A stretch of DNA of 64,000 bases, taken from assembly GCA_019637685.1 (NCBI GenBank), contig JAHBVF010000007.1, forward strand, positions 1-64,000, in the 5' to 3' direction. The first letter of the stretch is position 1; every line of letters starts with the position of its first letter. A model generated the notes under the pieces. The model did not search any database. It was given only the letters and a program-made list of their open reading frames with translations, and was not told the origin of the DNA. The translations under genes were made by a program, and so were the position numbers. Origin of the DNA: Caldilineaceae bacterium. Its GTDB lineage: Bacteria > Chloroflexota > Anaerolineae > Caldilineales > Caldilineaceae. Shown piece by piece: positions 16,596 through 24,714 of this stretch.

Positions 16596-17462
16596 TCACT
16601 CCAGATAGACGCGGATATTTTTGAGGGTATAGACAGGCACAAAGGGAAAAAGCACGGGAACCGTACGAATGAATGTCTGGTAATCGGCCCGGCTTCCGTA
16701 ACGTTCGCCCTGTTTCTCCTCCAGCCGTTTGGTCGATCCCAGCATAATCAGCACAATGCAGACCAGACCAACCAGCCCAATCACCCAGTGCAGCCACGAA
16801 TGGTAGGCCGGTATCCCCACCACCCACGTGCCCACCCAAAAGAGAATCTCGCCCAGATAGTTGGGGTAGCGCACGAATTCATAGACCCCTGTATCACAGA
16901 ACCGATGGGGAAACAGCGCCTTGTAATTCGACTTCTGCTTATCGGCCAGCGCCTCCAGCCCCAGTCCACCGGCCATCACCAGCAGGCCGAAAATCTGCAC
17001 CCCCAGACCCACCCCGCCGGGCAGACCGGCTGTGTCGGCCAGGGTAAAGAGAGCGGGTGCAAACATCGCCACATAGAGCAGCGAAACCCCGACCCAAATC
17101 AGAATCTTGCGTGCGCCGGTGATGTGCGCGCTGCGTTCCGCCACCCCCACCAGTTCTCTGCGGTACGAGGGCTGGAACTCGCGTTGAATCAAAAAGACGC
17201 CCAGCCGCACACCCCACAGAAAAAGTAGCACATTCTGGGCTATTGCTACCCAATGCAGCCCGTCGCGATAGAACAGCGGCAATGCCACAGACATCGCCAC
17301 AATCGAAAAGGCATAGCCGACGCTGATGAAGTAGACAACCCGGCGAAACCCCAGGGCAGAAATGAGCAACGCCAGAGCAAAGGCTTGCAGTAGCTGGGGG
17401 ATGGGGAGAGAAGTGGTAGGCACAATAACCTCTGATGGATGGGGTACATTGAAAAAAGTCAT
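16596..17462 (-). CDS. DUF1295 / steroid 5-alpha-reductase-like membrane protein
   Basis: 288 residues with about 6-7 hydrophobic segments. The conserved C-terminal part shows LADKQKSNYKALFPHRFCDT followed by GVYEFVRYPNYLGEILFWVG, the hallmark of DUF1295 proteins in the steroid reductase/isoprenylcysteine methyltransferase (ICMT-like) superfamily. That motif forms the cofactor pocket at the cytoplasmic membrane face. It could be an NAD(P)H-dependent reductase or a methyltransferase acting on a lipid. It is the first gene of a two-gene minus-strand unit with the soluble methyltransferase at 15819. The start at 17462 is the longest option; a later Met is not obviously better. Confidence 0.88.
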   Translation of the reverse strand: MTFFNVPHPSEVIVPTTSLPIPQLLQAFALALLISALGFRRVVYFISVGYAFSIVAMSVALPLFYRDGLHWVAIAQNVLLFLWGVRLGVFLIQREFQPSYRRELVGVAERSAHITGARKILIWVGVSLLYVAMFAPALFTLADTAGLPGGVGLGVQIFGLLVMAGGLGLEALADKQKSNYKALFPHRFCDTGVYEFVRYPNYLGEILFWVGTWVVGIPAYHSWLHWVIGLVGLVCIVLIMLGSTKRLEEKQGERYGSRADYQTFIRTVPVLFPFVPVYTLKNIRVYLE

Positions 17463-17854
17463 AAGCCGAGTTTTTATAACTTACAAAATAGACCGGGCAA
17501 GCACAACACGACGCATCGAGCCGCTCAGCGCCCAAAATCTATTGCCCGATCTATTTTTTAATCCACAACAAGCCGGACCTACAAATTACGAATCCAACGC
17601 GGGATTTGGGTTGCGCGGTACGCAAAACTCGTAGATCACGCTTGTCGCGTGACGGACATCCAATACCCCCTCGCGGCCGGAGTACACAGCCGAATCGCAC
17701 ACGGACGATACCCCCGTATCCCGCACGCGGAGGGGTACGGGCTACTTGCCCGGCTGCAAGTCGGACCTGCAAAGTGGAGTCTATCAATTACTCAACTTGT
17801 GAATGAAGGGAAAACGATTCGTCGTTCCGGATAGACTCTGTCATAGCTTCGTTT
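17463..17854. repeat. Repeat-rich intergenic region, GTAGGTCCGACTTG family and long inverted repeat
   Basis: No gene is visible. AAATAGACCGGGCAA (about 17481-17495) pairs imperfectly with TTGCCCGATCTATTT (about 17541-17555) around a loop of about 45 bases. Further on are AGCCGGACCTACAAATTACG, a CGCTTGTCGCGTGACG hairpin-like block and CGGCTGCAAGTCGGACCTGC. The last belongs to the family also present at 42629-42700. Confidence 0.7.
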
Positions 17855-18994
17855 CTACCAATCGGCCACGCTGCCGTCCTGCTCGTAGAAGAACTCGCCG
17901 CCCAGTTCTTCCGTGTATTCGATGTTCTGCTCGGCTTCGGCTGTGTTGATTTCGAAGCCCAGTCCCGGTGCTGTGGGCAGTTCGATGTAGCCGTCGACCA
18001 CCTTCCAGTCATCCACCAGCAGCCCGTCGCCCAGGCTGCGGTCCACCTGCTCCTGCACCAGAAAGTTGGGCACAACCGCGTCCACCTGCATACACGCGGC
18101 CAGGGCCACCGGGCCGATGGCGCAGTGGGGAAGGATGTGCATATAGTAGACCTCGGCCATATTCGCCACCCGTTTTAGCTCGGAAATGCCGCCCACGTGG
18201 GAGACATCGGGCTGAATGTAGCTGACCGCCTGCTTCTCGAAGACATCCCGAAAGGCCCAGCGGGTGAGCAGCCGTTCACCGGTGGCAATAGGGAAAGGCA
18301 CGTGATCGGAGACCTGTTTGAGCGCGTCCACATTTTCCTGGGGCACGGGTTCCTCCACAAACATGGGGCGCATCCCCTTCAGTTCGTGGCAGATTTCAAT
18401 CGCCAGCCCCGGCGTCATTTTGCCGTGGAAGTCGAAGCATAACTCTACTTCCGGCCCCACCCACTCGCGCATGAGATAGGCTTTCTTCACAAAATCGTCG
18501 ATGACCGCGGGCGGCTCGTGGCCGCGCCATTTGCCACCTGGCCCGGATTTGTAGGCGGTGTAGCCGCTCTGTTGCAGCATTTCCAGCCGCTCGCGGGAAG
18601 CACGCAACCCCTCGTCGCTCATATCCCGGATGCCCCAGTGGGCGTAGACCCGGATGCGATCCCGCACCGCGCCGCCCATGAGCGCATAGGCGGGCGCGTC
18701 GTAGTATTTGCCGGCGATATCCCACAGGGCCTGATCCAGGCCAGAGAGCGCGGTCATCAGCACATTGCCACCCCGGAAAAAGGCGGAACGGTAGATGTGT
18801 TGCCAGTGGTGTTCGATGCGCAGGGGGTCTTTGCCGATGAGATAGTCGGCCAGCTCCTCCACCGCGGCGTGGACGCTTTTGGGTTTGCCTTCCAGTGTGG
18901 TTTCACCCCAGCCCACCAGCCCGTTGTCGGTGGTAATCTTGACCAGACGGGTGCGGGGGCGGGGAAAGAATTGATCGATGCGTGTGATTTTCAT
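17855..18994 (-). CDS. dgoD: D-galactonate dehydratase-like enzyme (enolase superfamily, MR subgroup)
   Basis: 379 residues. Dehydrates a C6 aldonic acid, probably D-galactonate, to the 2-keto-3-deoxy acid. MKITRIDQFF, GLVGWGETTLEGKPKSVHAA and YRSAFFRGGNVLMTALSGLDQALWDI match E. coli DgoD along their length. Metal and catalytic positions are visible: DFHGK (metal Asp and His), FVEEPVPQE, IATGERL, then QPDVSHVGGI and ILPHCAIGP with the catalytic His. The C-terminal EQDGSVADW also matches the DgoD ending (NSVAEW). The start at 18994 begins exactly where the family starts; the longer upstream frame is unrelated. The next minus-strand gene upstream, at 19176, is another enolase-superfamily member. 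Confidence 0.88.
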   Translation of the reverse strand: MKITRIDQFFPRPRTRLVKITTDNGLVGWGETTLEGKPKSVHAAVEELADYLIGKDPLRIEHHWQHIYRSAFFRGGNVLMTALSGLDQALWDIAGKYYDAPAYALMGGAVRDRIRVYAHWGIRDMSDEGLRASRERLEMLQQSGYTAYKSGPGGKWRGHEPPAVIDDFVKKAYLMREWVGPEVELCFDFHGKMTPGLAIEICHELKGMRPMFVEEPVPQENVDALKQVSDHVPFPIATGERLLTRWAFRDVFEKQAVSYIQPDVSHVGGISELKRVANMAEVYYMHILPHCAIGPVALAACMQVDAVVPNFLVQEQVDRSLGDGLLVDDWKVVDGYIELPTAPGLGFEINTAEAEQNIEYTEELGGEFFYEQDGSVADW

Positions 18995-19018
18995 TGGGGG
19001 TGTCCTCTCTGAGTGTGT

Positions 19019-19179
19019 GTAGGTTGGGTTGTCCCGGCCCGACGAGATAGCAGGTCCAGTCAGCCTGCGTCGGGGCAACCCAACAGGCGCAGGCGAAAGT
19101 ATGAATGACGGCTGTTGGGTTCTTTCGGCGTGAACTGATGGGAATGGTCCAAATCCCTTGCCGAAAGAACCCAACCTAC
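19019..19179. repeat. Nested palindromes, GTAGGTTGGGTT family
   Basis: Outer arms GTAGGTTGGGTT (19019-19030) and AACCCAACCTAC (19168-19179) are perfect inverses. Inside, GTTGGGTTCTTTCGGC (19114-19129) pairs with GCCGAAAGAACCCAAC (19160-19175), and GTTGGGTTG (19023-19031) with CAACCCAAC (19076-19084). The right arm contains the stop codon of the 19176-20318 gene. Confidence 0.85.
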
Positions 19180-20318
19180 TCGTCAGCCGGTGTGCGCAGT
19201 TTGCGCATGGGTCGTTGCTGATAGCTGTGCGCGGCCAAGGCTTCCTCGTCCATATCCACGCCCAGACCGGGCGCGGTGGGCAGGGCGACATAACTGTCTT
19301 TGGCCACAATCGGCGTGCGGTTGTAGAGGTTGGACATCTCCTCGAAGTTGACAAAATACTCCCCAATCAGAAAATTGGGCATGGCTGCCACCCCGTGAAG
19401 CATCGCGGCCAGACCGACCGCGGTGCTGTTGTAGCCGTGGGGCGCAATCGCCACGTGATAGGCTTCGGCCATCGCGGCGATCTCCCGCAGTTCCAGAATG
19501 CCGCCGCAGTTGCACACATCCGGGTTGAGAATATCCGCGGCCCGCTTCTCGAAGACCGGGCGAAAATCGTTTTTGGTGTAGAGTTCCTCCCCCGTCACCA
19601 CCGGCAGGCTGATGTTGCGCCGCACTTCGGCCAGGCTATCCAAATCCTGGGCCGAGACCGGTTCCTCGTACCAGAAGGGGCGATAGGGTTCCAGCAGCCG
19701 GGCCACCCGGATAGCGTGCATGGGAGCCAGCCGCCGGTGGACCTCCACCAGAATCTCCACATCCGGGCCGACGGCCTCCCGCACCGCGGCGATACGGGCC
19801 ACGGCCGCGGCTTCCTCGGATTTGTCGATCCAGGCGCGCCAGGGGCCGGGAAAGGGGTCGAACTTCAGCCCGGTGAAACCCTTGGCAACCGTCGCGGCGG
19901 CGGCTTCCGCGGCCTGCTCCACTGTGCCGCCCCCGCCCCAGCCGTTGGCGTAGACGCGAATCTTCTCCCGGAACGCGCCGCCCAGCAGATTGTAGACCGG
20001 CTGGCCCGCGGCTTTGCCCGCGATGTCCCACAGGGCCTGCTCGATGGCGCTGATGGCGCAGAAGAGTTCCAGGCTGCCCCGCTTGCCCGCAAAATCGTTG
20101 TAGGCCATAAAGCAGAAGTGCTTGATATTCAGCGGGTTACGTCCCTCCACATAGCGGGCCAACTCCCGAATCTGCACCTCCAGCTGCCGGTCCCGGTCCA
20201 GTTGGGTGTAGGCTTCGCCCCAGCCGTGGAGTCCCTCGTCGGTCTCCACTTTGACAAAGAGCCAGTGTTTGGCCGAGCCGGAATCGACCAGATAGGTTTT
20301 GAGGTTGGTGATTTTCAT
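19176..20318 (-). CDS. Mandelate racemase/muconate lactonizing enzyme family protein (sugar-acid dehydratase)
   Basis: 380 residues from MKITNLKTYLVDSGSAKHW. Enolase-superfamily TIM barrel with ISAIEQALWDIAGKAAGQPV, then LKFDPF, VEVHRRLAP, WYEEPVSAQD, VVTGEELYT, LNPDVCNCGGILE and IAPHGYNS, giving the three metal-binding acidic residues and the catalytic His. The sequence is closest in style to the galactonate/mandelate subgroup but differs from its neighbour DgoD, so the substrate is another sugar acid. The TAG stop lies inside the right arm of the GTAGGTTGGGTT repeat, so the natural C-terminus (PMRKLRTPADE) may have been cut by repeat insertion. AGGAG precedes the ATG. A small frame upstream overlaps the start by ATGA. 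Confidence 0.9.
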   Translation of the reverse strand: MKITNLKTYLVDSGSAKHWLFVKVETDEGLHGWGEAYTQLDRDRQLEVQIRELARYVEGRNPLNIKHFCFMAYNDFAGKRGSLELFCAISAIEQALWDIAGKAAGQPVYNLLGGAFREKIRVYANGWGGGGTVEQAAEAAAATVAKGFTGLKFDPFPGPWRAWIDKSEEAAAVARIAAVREAVGPDVEILVEVHRRLAPMHAIRVARLLEPYRPFWYEEPVSAQDLDSLAEVRRNISLPVVTGEELYTKNDFRPVFEKRAADILNPDVCNCGGILELREIAAMAEAYHVAIAPHGYNSTAVGLAAMLHGVAAMPNFLIGEYFVNFEEMSNLYNRTPIVAKDSYVALPTAPGLGVDMDEEALAAHSYQQRPMRKLRTPADE

Positions 20319-20566
20319 GGATTCTCCTGGGGTGTGGGTGGAGATTGGGTCTTTAGAGATTGGAGATCGATAGATTGTGCGTCGGACAAAACCCGTTGCA
20401 GGAAGAACGGTAACGCAGTTGGGCGTTGCGCGCAAGTGGACGCTCCGATTCGTTTCAACGCTCTATCGCTCTCCCGCTTCACCCACCCCACCGTCACCAC
20501 CCAGGCCAGGCTAATCTCTACGATCAACAACGCAGAGAAACCGATGCTGTGATAGAAGAGATCCAT
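20315..20566 (-). CDS. Possible small membrane protein overlapping the enolase-family start
   Basis: 83 residues from MDLFYHSIGF, with one hydrophobic stretch (SALLIVEISLAWVVTVGW) followed by a charged tail. Its TGA overlaps the ATG of the next gene as ATGA. That overlap is the only positive sign; no family is recognised, the tail is low in conserved features, and short repeats lie nearby. It may be a chance frame. Confidence 0.25.
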   Translation of the reverse strand: MDLFYHSIGFSALLIVEISLAWVVTVGWVKRESDRALKRIGASTCAQRPTALPFFLQRVLSDAQSIDLQSLKTQSPPTPQENP

Positions 20567-20602
20567 CGCGACATACCACTTTTCAGGACAGGAGCAGAGT
20601 GA

Positions 20603-20812
20603 ATGACCACCCATTCGGTTGTACTCAAAGAGACCCCAGTTGCATATCCCGAGGGGTTCCCGCAAATGTTGAAAATGTCAGATATGGAATTTGTGGCAGA
20701 GATACGCGTGCTGGCAGCAGCCAAACCCTACGAGATGAGCCGGTTGACGGCAGGTAAAGCCGCTCAACCCGCCCCGAAAAACCGGGCGATGTACGATCTG
20801 CCTGCCACCTGA
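20603..20812 (+). pseudogene. UPF0175 family (antitoxin-like) protein, C-terminally degraded
   Basis: 69 residues. YPEGFPQMLKMSDMEFVAEI then AAAKPYEMSRLTAGKAAQ matches the core of UPF0175 (PF03683) proteins, whose members read like LKLSxEEFxxExRxxxAxKLYExGRLSxGxAAxLAG and often accompany PIN-type or other small toxins. After KAAQ the expected helix (AGxxRxxFLxxLxxYG) is reduced to PAPKNRAMYDLPAT and a stop, so the helix end appears deleted or mutated, and no toxin gene follows. GGAGCAGAG upstream is a possible ribosome-binding site. It is annotated as a remnant; a functional shortened form is not excluded. Confidence 0.6.
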
Positions 20813-20916
20813 ATTGACAGAAATCCCTTCGCTGCTTAGGATGGACCGGTTGAGGGCGGTTCTCCATTGGCCCATTTTCATTTACCTTTATGTTTACTTT
20901 TTTGTGAGATATTCTG

Positions 20917-21924
20917 ATGAATTGGCGCATCGTTCCACTCTGTTTGCTCCTTCTCTTGTTCCCTCTGGCTGCCTGTGTATCCCAATCCACCCCCAGCGGA
21001 AGCCAGGAAGCAATCCACACCGAAACCGTCCAAACTGATGCTATGGACAGCCTGCCCGCGCTGACCCCTGCTGATCTGAAACCTGGCGAAAAACTCCGGG
21101 TAGTGGCTACGACAAATCTGGTGGCGGATGTCGTAGGCCGCGTGGGCGGAGACGCCATCCACCTGACTGGCTTGCTGCCGCCGGGCGCGGACCCCCACGG
21201 CTATCAGGCCGCGCCCGCCGATCTGCGTGCCATCAACGACGCGCACCTGCTTTTTGTCAACGGGCTGGGGTTGGAAGAGTCGCTGGTCTCAATTTTACAC
21301 GAAGCCCAGGCCCGGACAGTTGCGGTGAATTTGGGGGTGGAGACAATTCAGGGGATCGACGGCCCAGACCACGCGGACGAGCACAGCCGCGGGGCCAATC
21401 CCCACACCTGGTGGAGCGTGGCCGCGGTGGAACAGTGGACCCGAAACATTGAGCAGGCCCTGGCCGCGGTGGACCCCACCCACGCGGAGCAGTACGCGGC
21501 CAACGCCAATGCCTATCGTTCCGAACTGGCCGGGCTGCGGGACGAACTAGACAAACTGGTCGGCCAGCTACCCCCGGAAGATCGCAAACTGGCAACGGAT
21601 CACGACACACTGGCCTATTTCGCCCGGGATTTCGATTTTCAGGTGGTGGGGCTGGTCGTCCCCTCTTTCAGCACCCTGGCCGAACCTTCGGCCAAACACC
21701 TGGCCGCGCTACAGGACCAAATCCGGGCGGAGGATGTGCGGGCGATCTTTGTGGGGTCAACTGTCAATCCTCGCCAGGCCGAGCAACTGGCCCAGGATTT
21801 GGGCATCCGGGTGGTTCCCCTCTTCACCGATTCCCTGAGCGCGCCCAACGGACCCGCGCCCAACTATCTGGCTTTTATGCGTTATAACGTGGCCGCAATT
21901 GTGGCCGCGCTGGCCCAACCCTAG
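20917..21924 (+). CDS. Metal (zinc/manganese) ABC transporter substrate-binding lipoprotein, ZnuA/TroA family
   Basis: 335 residues. A signal peptide ends in lipobox LAAC with Cys20, so the mature protein is lipid-anchored. The cluster A-1 binding-protein fold is shown by VVATTNLVADVVGRVGGD, GLLPPGADPHGYQAAPADL (first metal His at about 94), ANPHTWWSVAAVEQWTRNIE (second His), DHDTLAYFARDF (third region) and FVGSTVNPRQAEQLAQDLG. A short His/Asp-rich stretch (GPDHADEHSRG) resembles the metal-trapping loop of ZnuA. No permease or ATPase gene is adjacent: the next gene is a minus-strand regulator. It must therefore use a transporter encoded elsewhere. Confidence 0.92.
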   Translation: MNWRIVPLCLLLLLFPLAACVSQSTPSGSQEAIHTETVQTDAMDSLPALTPADLKPGEKLRVVATTNLVADVVGRVGGDAIHLTGLLPPGADPHGYQAAPADLRAINDAHLLFVNGLGLEESLVSILHEAQARTVAVNLGVETIQGIDGPDHADEHSRGANPHTWWSVAAVEQWTRNIEQALAAVDPTHAEQYAANANAYRSELAGLRDELDKLVGQLPPEDRKLATDHDTLAYFARDFDFQVVGLVVPSFSTLAEPSAKHLAALQDQIRAEDVRAIFVGSTVNPRQAEQLAQDLGIRVVPLFTDSLSAPNGPAPNYLAFMRYNVAAIVAALAQP

Positions 21925-21945
21925 GGCAGACGAATGGACGCCCTT

Positions 21946-24405
21946 CTACCCGACACTGGCAAGCAGTGTAGCAAATTCTGTCGCATCTGCCGGGGCTAGA
22001 AAGGGGCGCAGACTATCGAACATTGCTTTTGCCTCGGTCAGCAGACGGGCGGCCTGCTCCCTTTCCCCCCGCGCCAATGCCACGGCTCCCAGCCCAACCA
22101 GACAGCGGGCTTCCATATACTGATTACCAGCAGCCTGATGAACCACCAGACTCTCCGAATAGAGCGCGGCCGCCTCGTCCCAGCGCCCTTGCCGCCGGGA
22201 CACCTGCCCTAAATGGTGTTGGGTAATAGCAATTGCTTCCCGGTTGCCCAACACGCGGAAGTGATGCAGGGCTTCGCGCCAGCAATCCCCCGCGCTCGCC
22301 AACTCTTCGGCCAACCAGTAAGCCTCGCCCAGCAGTTCCAATCCCCAGGCAATATCCGGCTTTTGCTCCAACGTGCGGGCCAGGGTGAGCGCTTCGTCAA
22401 AACATGCAATCGCCGCCGGATAGGCTCCCTCTCCCACAGCCAATTGACCCTTCTGATACAGAGAAAATATCGTTCCCGGCACATCGCCAATCCCGCGATA
22501 GATCGCAAGACTCTCTTCCAACAAAGTATAGAGACCCGCCCGGTCTGCCTGGGGGTTGAACACATCCACATGCGCCAAAGAGGTGAGGATATCGGCTGCG
22601 TGTAGCTCATCGCCCACGGCCCGAAAGAGAAGGAGACTCTCCTGAAAAAGGTCAATCGTCCGCGACCGCTCGTGCCGGTCATAGGCCACCCATCCGGTCA
22701 GGCGCAGACTTTCTGCCAGACCGGCCTGATCCCCCAAAGAACGGGCCAGCACCGCTGCTTCCTCCAGCCGTTTTTCTGCCTCATCCAGTTCGCTTTGCTG
22801 GGCCAATAACTGCCCCAGCGCGTTGAGCGCCCGCACCCGTTGCCGGGAAGGGATGGAAGTGGCGGCCAGCGCCCGGCCCAGCCACATCTGCCCTTCGTCG
22901 TTATAGCCCCGGCTGTACCAGAACTCCTGTAGTGTCCCGGCCAATGCCACGGCCATCTCCGGCTGATGCTGCACGGCCCAGGCCAGGCCACCCCGCAGGT
23001 TTTCTATCTCTCTATCCAGCCTGGCCAGCCAATGGGGGCGGGCGGCTGTACGCATGGCCATATCAGCCCGTTGGGTCAGTGCCAAAAGCCATGCGGTGTA
23101 GCGGGTATGGGCGGCCAGCGCTTCCCCCGCGATCGCCAACTGTTCCCGAGCAAAGTGACGCAGAGATTCCAATAGGCGGTAGCGGGTCTCCTCGCCCTGG
23201 CGCTCCTGTTGCAAAAGGCTATGGGCGACCAGAGAAGCAAGGCCCGTGGAATCCATGCCGAGTCCGGCCACCCCTTCTCCGTCAAAAAAGGCGGCAAAGA
23301 CACCCAGCCAGCGAAAGAGTTGCTGTTCATCGGGCGCGAGAAGCAGATAGCTGCGGCGGATGGCCGCGGTCAGGGTGCGCTGATGGGGTGGCAGATGGGT
23401 TGGGCCATCCCGGAGCAGGGCCAGTGGCTCTTCGCTCAATCCCGCCAAAAGCGCTTGGGGCGACAGCGTGTCCATGCGGGCCGCGCTCAGTTCCAGGGCC
23501 AGGGGCAGATAGTCCAACCGCTGGCAGATGGCCGAAACGACCTCCCGTTCTTCCGCGATGGGCGAAAAATTCTCCTGCACTGTTCGGGCACGCTGGACAA
23601 AAAGGTCCAGCGCGGCTTCGGGGGCCAGCGGCTGCACCCGCACCCGCTGTTCGATGCGCAGGTGCAGCCTTTCCTGGCTGGTGACGAGGGCGCGCAGACT
23701 GGGGCATTCGGCCAGCAGTTCGGCCACCAGCCAGCGGGCCGGGATAATCTGCTCGAAATTGTCCAGCACCAGCAGCATCTCCTTGCGGCGCAGATGGCCG
23801 ACAAGCCGTTCTGCCGTAAACTTCTCCTGCTCCACAGACAGACCGATGGCACGGGCCAGCGTGGGCAGGAGAAGGGCAGGATCATCCAGCGCGGCCAGCA
23901 TAACAAAGATGGCACCATTGCGCCACGCGCTGTGCAGGCGCACTGCAATCTCCAGCGCCAGGCGGCTTTTGCCAATACCGGGCGGACCGAGAAGAGTCAT
24001 CAGCCGCCCGCTGTGGCCCAGCAACCGGTTGCAAAGGGCGCGCACCTCTGCGTCCCGGCCCACCAGCGGGGTCGGCGGCGTGGGCAGATGGAACGGGTTG
24101 TTCTGCAAAGGGGACAAATAATTACGCCGGGTGGCAGTGATCTGAGGGGGCGGCGGCTCCCTGCGCAAGAGGGCGGCTGCCTCCACCAGTCGAGCGGCCA
24201 GTGCGGGTTCGTCCTGCAAACCCAGCGCGGGGATGAAGCGTTGGGCCACCGTTTCTACATCGGGCCGGCGGCTCTCCTTTTCCAGGCTGGAAATGGTGGA
24301 GATGCTGTAGCCGACCGCCGCGGCCAAATCGCTTTGGGTCATGCCCGCTCGCTTGCGCATCTGGCGCAGGAGTGGACCAAAAGTGGGGAGAAAGGGCTGT
24401 GTCAT
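21946..24405 (-). CDS. XRE-type HTH / NB-ARC ATPase / TPR regulator (STAND family)
   Basis: 819 residues. Residues about 5-65 are an XRE helix-turn-helix (LLRQMRKRAGMTQSDLAAAV, then GYSISTISSLEKESRRPDVE). The ATPase domain has Walker A LLGPPGIGKSRLALEIA near residue 140 and Walker B MLLVLDNFEQII, with an ARC-like segment ending in SLLQQERQGEETRYRLLESL. The C-terminal 280 residues are helical TPR-type repeats. Such STAND proteins sense a ligand through the repeats and switch DNA binding through nucleotide exchange. MTQPFLPTFG at 24405 is the natural start; the upstream 18 codons overlap promoter-like DNA. It is divergent, by only 84 bases, from a small gene and a giant secreted protein, which it may control. 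Confidence 0.9.
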   Translation of the reverse strand: MTQPFLPTFGPLLRQMRKRAGMTQSDLAAAVGYSISTISSLEKESRRPDVETVAQRFIPALGLQDEPALAARLVEAAALLRREPPPPQITATRRNYLSPLQNNPFHLPTPPTPLVGRDAEVRALCNRLLGHSGRLMTLLGPPGIGKSRLALEIAVRLHSAWRNGAIFVMLAALDDPALLLPTLARAIGLSVEQEKFTAERLVGHLRRKEMLLVLDNFEQIIPARWLVAELLAECPSLRALVTSQERLHLRIEQRVRVQPLAPEAALDLFVQRARTVQENFSPIAEEREVVSAICQRLDYLPLALELSAARMDTLSPQALLAGLSEEPLALLRDGPTHLPPHQRTLTAAIRRSYLLLAPDEQQLFRWLGVFAAFFDGEGVAGLGMDSTGLASLVAHSLLQQERQGEETRYRLLESLRHFAREQLAIAGEALAAHTRYTAWLLALTQRADMAMRTAARPHWLARLDREIENLRGGLAWAVQHQPEMAVALAGTLQEFWYSRGYNDEGQMWLGRALAATSIPSRQRVRALNALGQLLAQQSELDEAEKRLEEAAVLARSLGDQAGLAESLRLTGWVAYDRHERSRTIDLFQESLLLFRAVGDELHAADILTSLAHVDVFNPQADRAGLYTLLEESLAIYRGIGDVPGTIFSLYQKGQLAVGEGAYPAAIACFDEALTLARTLEQKPDIAWGLELLGEAYWLAEELASAGDCWREALHHFRVLGNREAIAITQHHLGQVSRRQGRWDEAAALYSESLVVHQAAGNQYMEARCLVGLGAVALARGEREQAARLLTEAKAMFDSLRPFLAPADATEFATLLASVG

Positions 24406-24489
24406 AGGCGTAGTATACCAGAAAGTTGCCGTATGCGATTTGTGTAAAAATCGCCCCATTTAGCCCGCAGCCTGTGCTATTCTCCCCCT

Positions 24490-24714
24490 ATGCGCCACAA
24501 AATCTATCGCTCGTTCCAAATCGTCGTCACCGAGGCGTGGACTGTTATCTGGGCTGAGGATGCAGCGCCCCTTGCACCAGCAGCGGGCCAGCACGTCATC
24601 GAATGGGACGAGGGCGAGACTGCGCCTGAGACGATTGTGTTGCGCCGTCGGGCGGATGGGTTCGGGTGGTCGGCGAAGAGAGTTGATGATACCTTCTCAG
24701 GAGAATCAAAATGA
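24490..24714 (+). CDS. Small conserved-looking protein of unknown function, coupled to the secreted beta-helix gene
   Basis: 74 residues, no TM or signal: MRHKIYRSFQIVVTEAWTVI followed by an acidic and arginine-rich half. Its TGA overlaps the ATG of the 1,923-residue gene as ATGA, which strongly suggests translational coupling and a real gene. A gene of similar size but unrelated sequence occupies the same place in the second regulator/secreted-protein locus (49811-50035). No family recognised. Confidence 0.65.
   Translation: MRHKIYRSFQIVVTEAWTVIWAEDAAPLAPAAGQHVIEWDEGETAPETIVLRRRADGFGWSAKRVDDTFSGESK

Noticed and set aside
17463..17854. Possible tRNA or riboswitch in the long inverted repeat
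   Set aside because: No cloverleaf, no TTCGA T-loop in the right place and no known riboswitch core; only dispersed-repeat words.
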